DNA from: Nitrospinota bacterium
Lineage (GTDB): Bacteria; UBA8248
Reading direction: 5' to 3'
DNA: 8,765 bases
NCBI GenBank assembly: GCA_003506735.1
Contig: DNYS01000013.1
Location: 1-8,765, forward strand
A model generated the notes under the pieces. It did no database searches and was not told the origin of the DNA. It worked only from the letters and a program-made list of their open reading frames with translations. The position numbers were made by a program, and so were the translations under genes. Below are positions 7,315 to 8,765 of this stretch, piece after piece. Each line of letters opens with the position of its first letter. Position 1 is the stretch's first letter.

Positions 7315-8765
7315 ATGAAAGGTTTCGGCGTGCAATATCCCTTCGTTAACGTTTCCCCGTCCCTGGCTTCCGGCCTTCTCGCCTCGCTGTCGTTCGTTTT
7401 CATGATCCTCACGGGGCTGGCGGCGGGCGGCATGGTGTATGCCCTGGCCGCCCAGGTCCGGGGCCGCCGGAGCGTCGATCCGAGGTGGGACCAGCTCGCC
7501 CGCGCCATCTCCTCACGGGTGGTGAACCTCATGGTGTTCGGGGTGGGGCTGTCCGGGTCCCTCCTGTGGCTGGCCCAGACCGTTCTTCGCCCGATGGCGG
7601 CGGCGGAGTTTCAAAAAATATTTCAGCTCCCGATGCGGTTTGCCTGGGGGTTCCTGCTCACCGGCATGGTGGCGCTCTTTTTGCACACCGGAAGATGGAA
7701 CCGCCTGCGCTCGTCGTTCCCGGCCCATTTCGGAGTGGGCGTCCTGGCGGCGGTAGCGCTCTTCGCGGCCTCGGCGCTCCCGGTATCGATGGCCTCGTTT
7801 TCCATGACGCCGGGGTTTTGGCACAACACGCGCTCCACCTGGGACGCATTGCTGAACCCTTCCTTCGCGCCCGCCTATCTCGTTTGGTGCTCGTATTCCC
7901 TTGCGGTCTCGGGCGGCGCCGGTTTGATTTACGCTGCCCTGCGAAAGGATGACCTTTGGCGTTCCTCCCTGGCGGGGTGGCTGGGGGTTTGGACCATCGC
8001 CGCCTCGATCGCCGGGATCGTTTTCACTGCCTACTGGGTTTTCGTTCTCTTCTTCCGCGTGGCCGCCTCCGTCGTTCCGGGAGCCGTCACGGCGGCGCTG
8101 GCCCTGTCGCTGAGCGCATTCCTGTTTTGGACCGCGGTCAGGCGATCGGAAGGCTTCGGTCTCGCCCTGTCGGCCATCGCCGCCGTCGTACTGCTGGCCC
8201 AGGCGGGCGGCATTTACCGGATTCGGACCCATGTGGAGGGCCCGTTCTCGATCCAGGGATACTTGTTCCGGAACGGAATTTTGATTTCCGAAATTGGGCA
8301 GCTCAGCGTTTCGGGCCTTTGGAAGCCGGCGCCCTGGCGGCGGAATGAGCCGCCTCCCAGCGGGGTGGGGCTCGGGGCGTTCAGCTTCCGCGCCCAATGT
8401 TTTTCTTGTCATTCGAAGTGGCTGAAAAAGGGCGGTCTCCCGGCACTGGCCGCGATTCGGTACGAGGGAGACGCACTGTCGTTTCTCGGTAATTTATCCT
8501 CGCGCCATCCCCAGCTTCCCATATTCGGTGGAAACCGACGGGAAAAAAAGGCGGCCGCCCTTTACCTCGAAAAACTTATTAGGGATTCAGGCGGCACGCT
8601 GGCGTCCCGGCCTTCCAAGCCCGCTCCCGCTGTCCAGGCCAAGCCCGTTCCTGCCGTCCGGGCCAAGCCCAAACCCGCTCCTCCGGTAGTGAAAAAAACC
8701 GAGCCTTCCCGTGTCCCAGCCTCTTCGCCCGCCTCCGGCGGCGCCCCGGTCGAGGCGAAACCGGC
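7315..8765 (+). CDS. Polytopic membrane protein with C-terminal c-type heme domain, CydA-like layout (3' partial)
   Basis: The frame is open from the ATG at 7315 to the window end (483 codons), with no stop. About eight hydrophobic helices are visible: residues 17-46, 69-91, 107-124, 139-160, 187-209, 218-245, 249-275 and 281-301. Arg-rich loops (49-68, 127-134, 210-216, 276-277) predict an outside N-terminus and a periplasmic C-terminus. The C-terminal domain carries CFSCH (C362, C365, H366) for covalent heme c and a HPQLPIFGG segment before a YLEKL helix, as in class I cytochromes c, but with Leu401 where Met is usual. A Lys-Pro-rich tail follows. Helix order, IF-LP at 102-106, W-RL at 128-131, NP at 181-182 and EGPFSI at 308-313 recall CydA of cytochrome bd, but heme-b histidines and a quinol loop are not apparent. 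Inferred role: electron transfer between periplasmic cytochrome c and a respiratory complex. No strong Shine-Dalgarno sequence precedes the ATG; the 50-base gap after the enolase-family gene is C-rich. Confidence 0.75.
   Translation, partial: MKGFGVQYPFVNVSPSLASGLLASLSFVFMILTGLAAGGMVYALAAQVRGRRSVDPRWDQLARAISSRVVNLMVFGVGLSGSLLWLAQTVLRPMAAAEFQKIFQLPMRFAWGFLLTGMVALFLHTGRWNRLRSSFPAHFGVGVLAAVALFAASALPVSMASFSMTPGFWHNTRSTWDALLNPSFAPAYLVWCSYSLAVSGGAGLIYAALRKDDLWRSSLAGWLGVWTIAASIAGIVFTAYWVFVLFFRVAASVVPGAVTAALALSLSAFLFWTAVRRSEGFGLALSAIAAVVLLAQAGGIYRIRTHVEGPFSIQGYLFRNGILISEIGQLSVSGLWKPAPWRRNEPPPSGVGLGAFSFRAQCFSCHSKWLKKGGLPALAAIRYEGDALSFLGNLSSRHPQLPIFGGNRREKKAAALYLEKLIRDSGGTLASRPSKPAPAVQAKPVPAVRAKPKPAPPVVKKTEPSRVPASSPASGGAPVEAKP
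8617..8688 (+). repeat. 24-bp coding repeats giving Lys-Pro octapeptides
   Basis: Three consecutive 24-base units encode KPAPAVQA, KPVPAVRA and KPKPAPPV in the tail of the membrane cytochrome. The first two match at 20 of 24 bases; the third is more diverged. Such Pro/Ala/Lys tails are usually extended linkers or wall-spanning spacers, here on the periplasmic side. More low-complexity Pro/Ser/Ala sequence follows to the window end. Confidence 0.7.

Noticed and set aside
7485..8348. Two + strand frames (7485-7952 and 7956-8348) inside the last gene
   Set aside because: They are out of frame with the 483-codon membrane protein, Gly/Arg-rich, and without motifs.
7513..8412. 299-codon minus-strand frame opposite the membrane cytochrome
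   Set aside because: Its product is hydrophilic and Arg/Gly/Pro-rich with no motif. The + frame gives ordered membrane helices and a CFSCH heme motif.
1..8765. tRNA, rRNA, CRISPR arrays, insertion sequences or attachment sites
   Set aside because: None seen: the window is almost wholly covered by four coding genes, and there are no spaced repeats or transposase motifs.

Overview
The window is GC-rich (roughly two thirds G+C by eye) and fully coding on the + strand. It holds four genes: a 5'-truncated addB-like gene, a complete addA-like gene, a complete enolase-superfamily gene, and a 3'-truncated membrane cytochrome gene. The dense layout, the AddAB-type break-repair pair and a membrane protein with a periplasmic c-type heme point to a Gram-negative, respiring, high-GC bacterium. 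A deltaproteobacterial, Tectomicrobia- or NC10-like lineage would fit, but no marker gene settles this.

Bases 1-6026 form a translationally coupled repair operon. The AddB-like subunit (iron-sulfur cysteines, PD-(D/E)XK nuclease) overlaps the AddA-like UvrD-family helicase-nuclease by the four bases ATGA. The two proteins should assemble into one heterodimer that unwinds and resects double-strand DNA ends for RecA-dependent recombination. Both nuclease centres look intact, as in AddAB and unlike RecBCD, where only RecB cuts.

Bases 6027-6145 are a 119-base gap. It contains a 17-bp imperfect tandem repeat, an 8-bp-stem hairpin and a second GC hairpin just before a clear Shine-Dalgarno site. 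Bases 6146-7264 encode an enolase-superfamily protein of the muconate-lactonizing-enzyme (MLE) subgroup with its metal and base residues present. Its substrate cannot be told from sequence or context.

Bases 7315-8765 encode a polytopic membrane protein that runs off the window. It has about eight helices, a periplasmic C-terminal domain with a CFSCH heme-c motif, and a Lys-Pro-rich repetitive tail. Its layout faintly resembles CydA of cytochrome bd oxidase. However, the expected heme-b histidines, the membrane glutamates and the quinol loop are not visible, so it looks like a divergent or CydA'-like relative wired to a c-type heme. This is the most interesting object here. The last two genes show no functional link to the repair pair or to each other.
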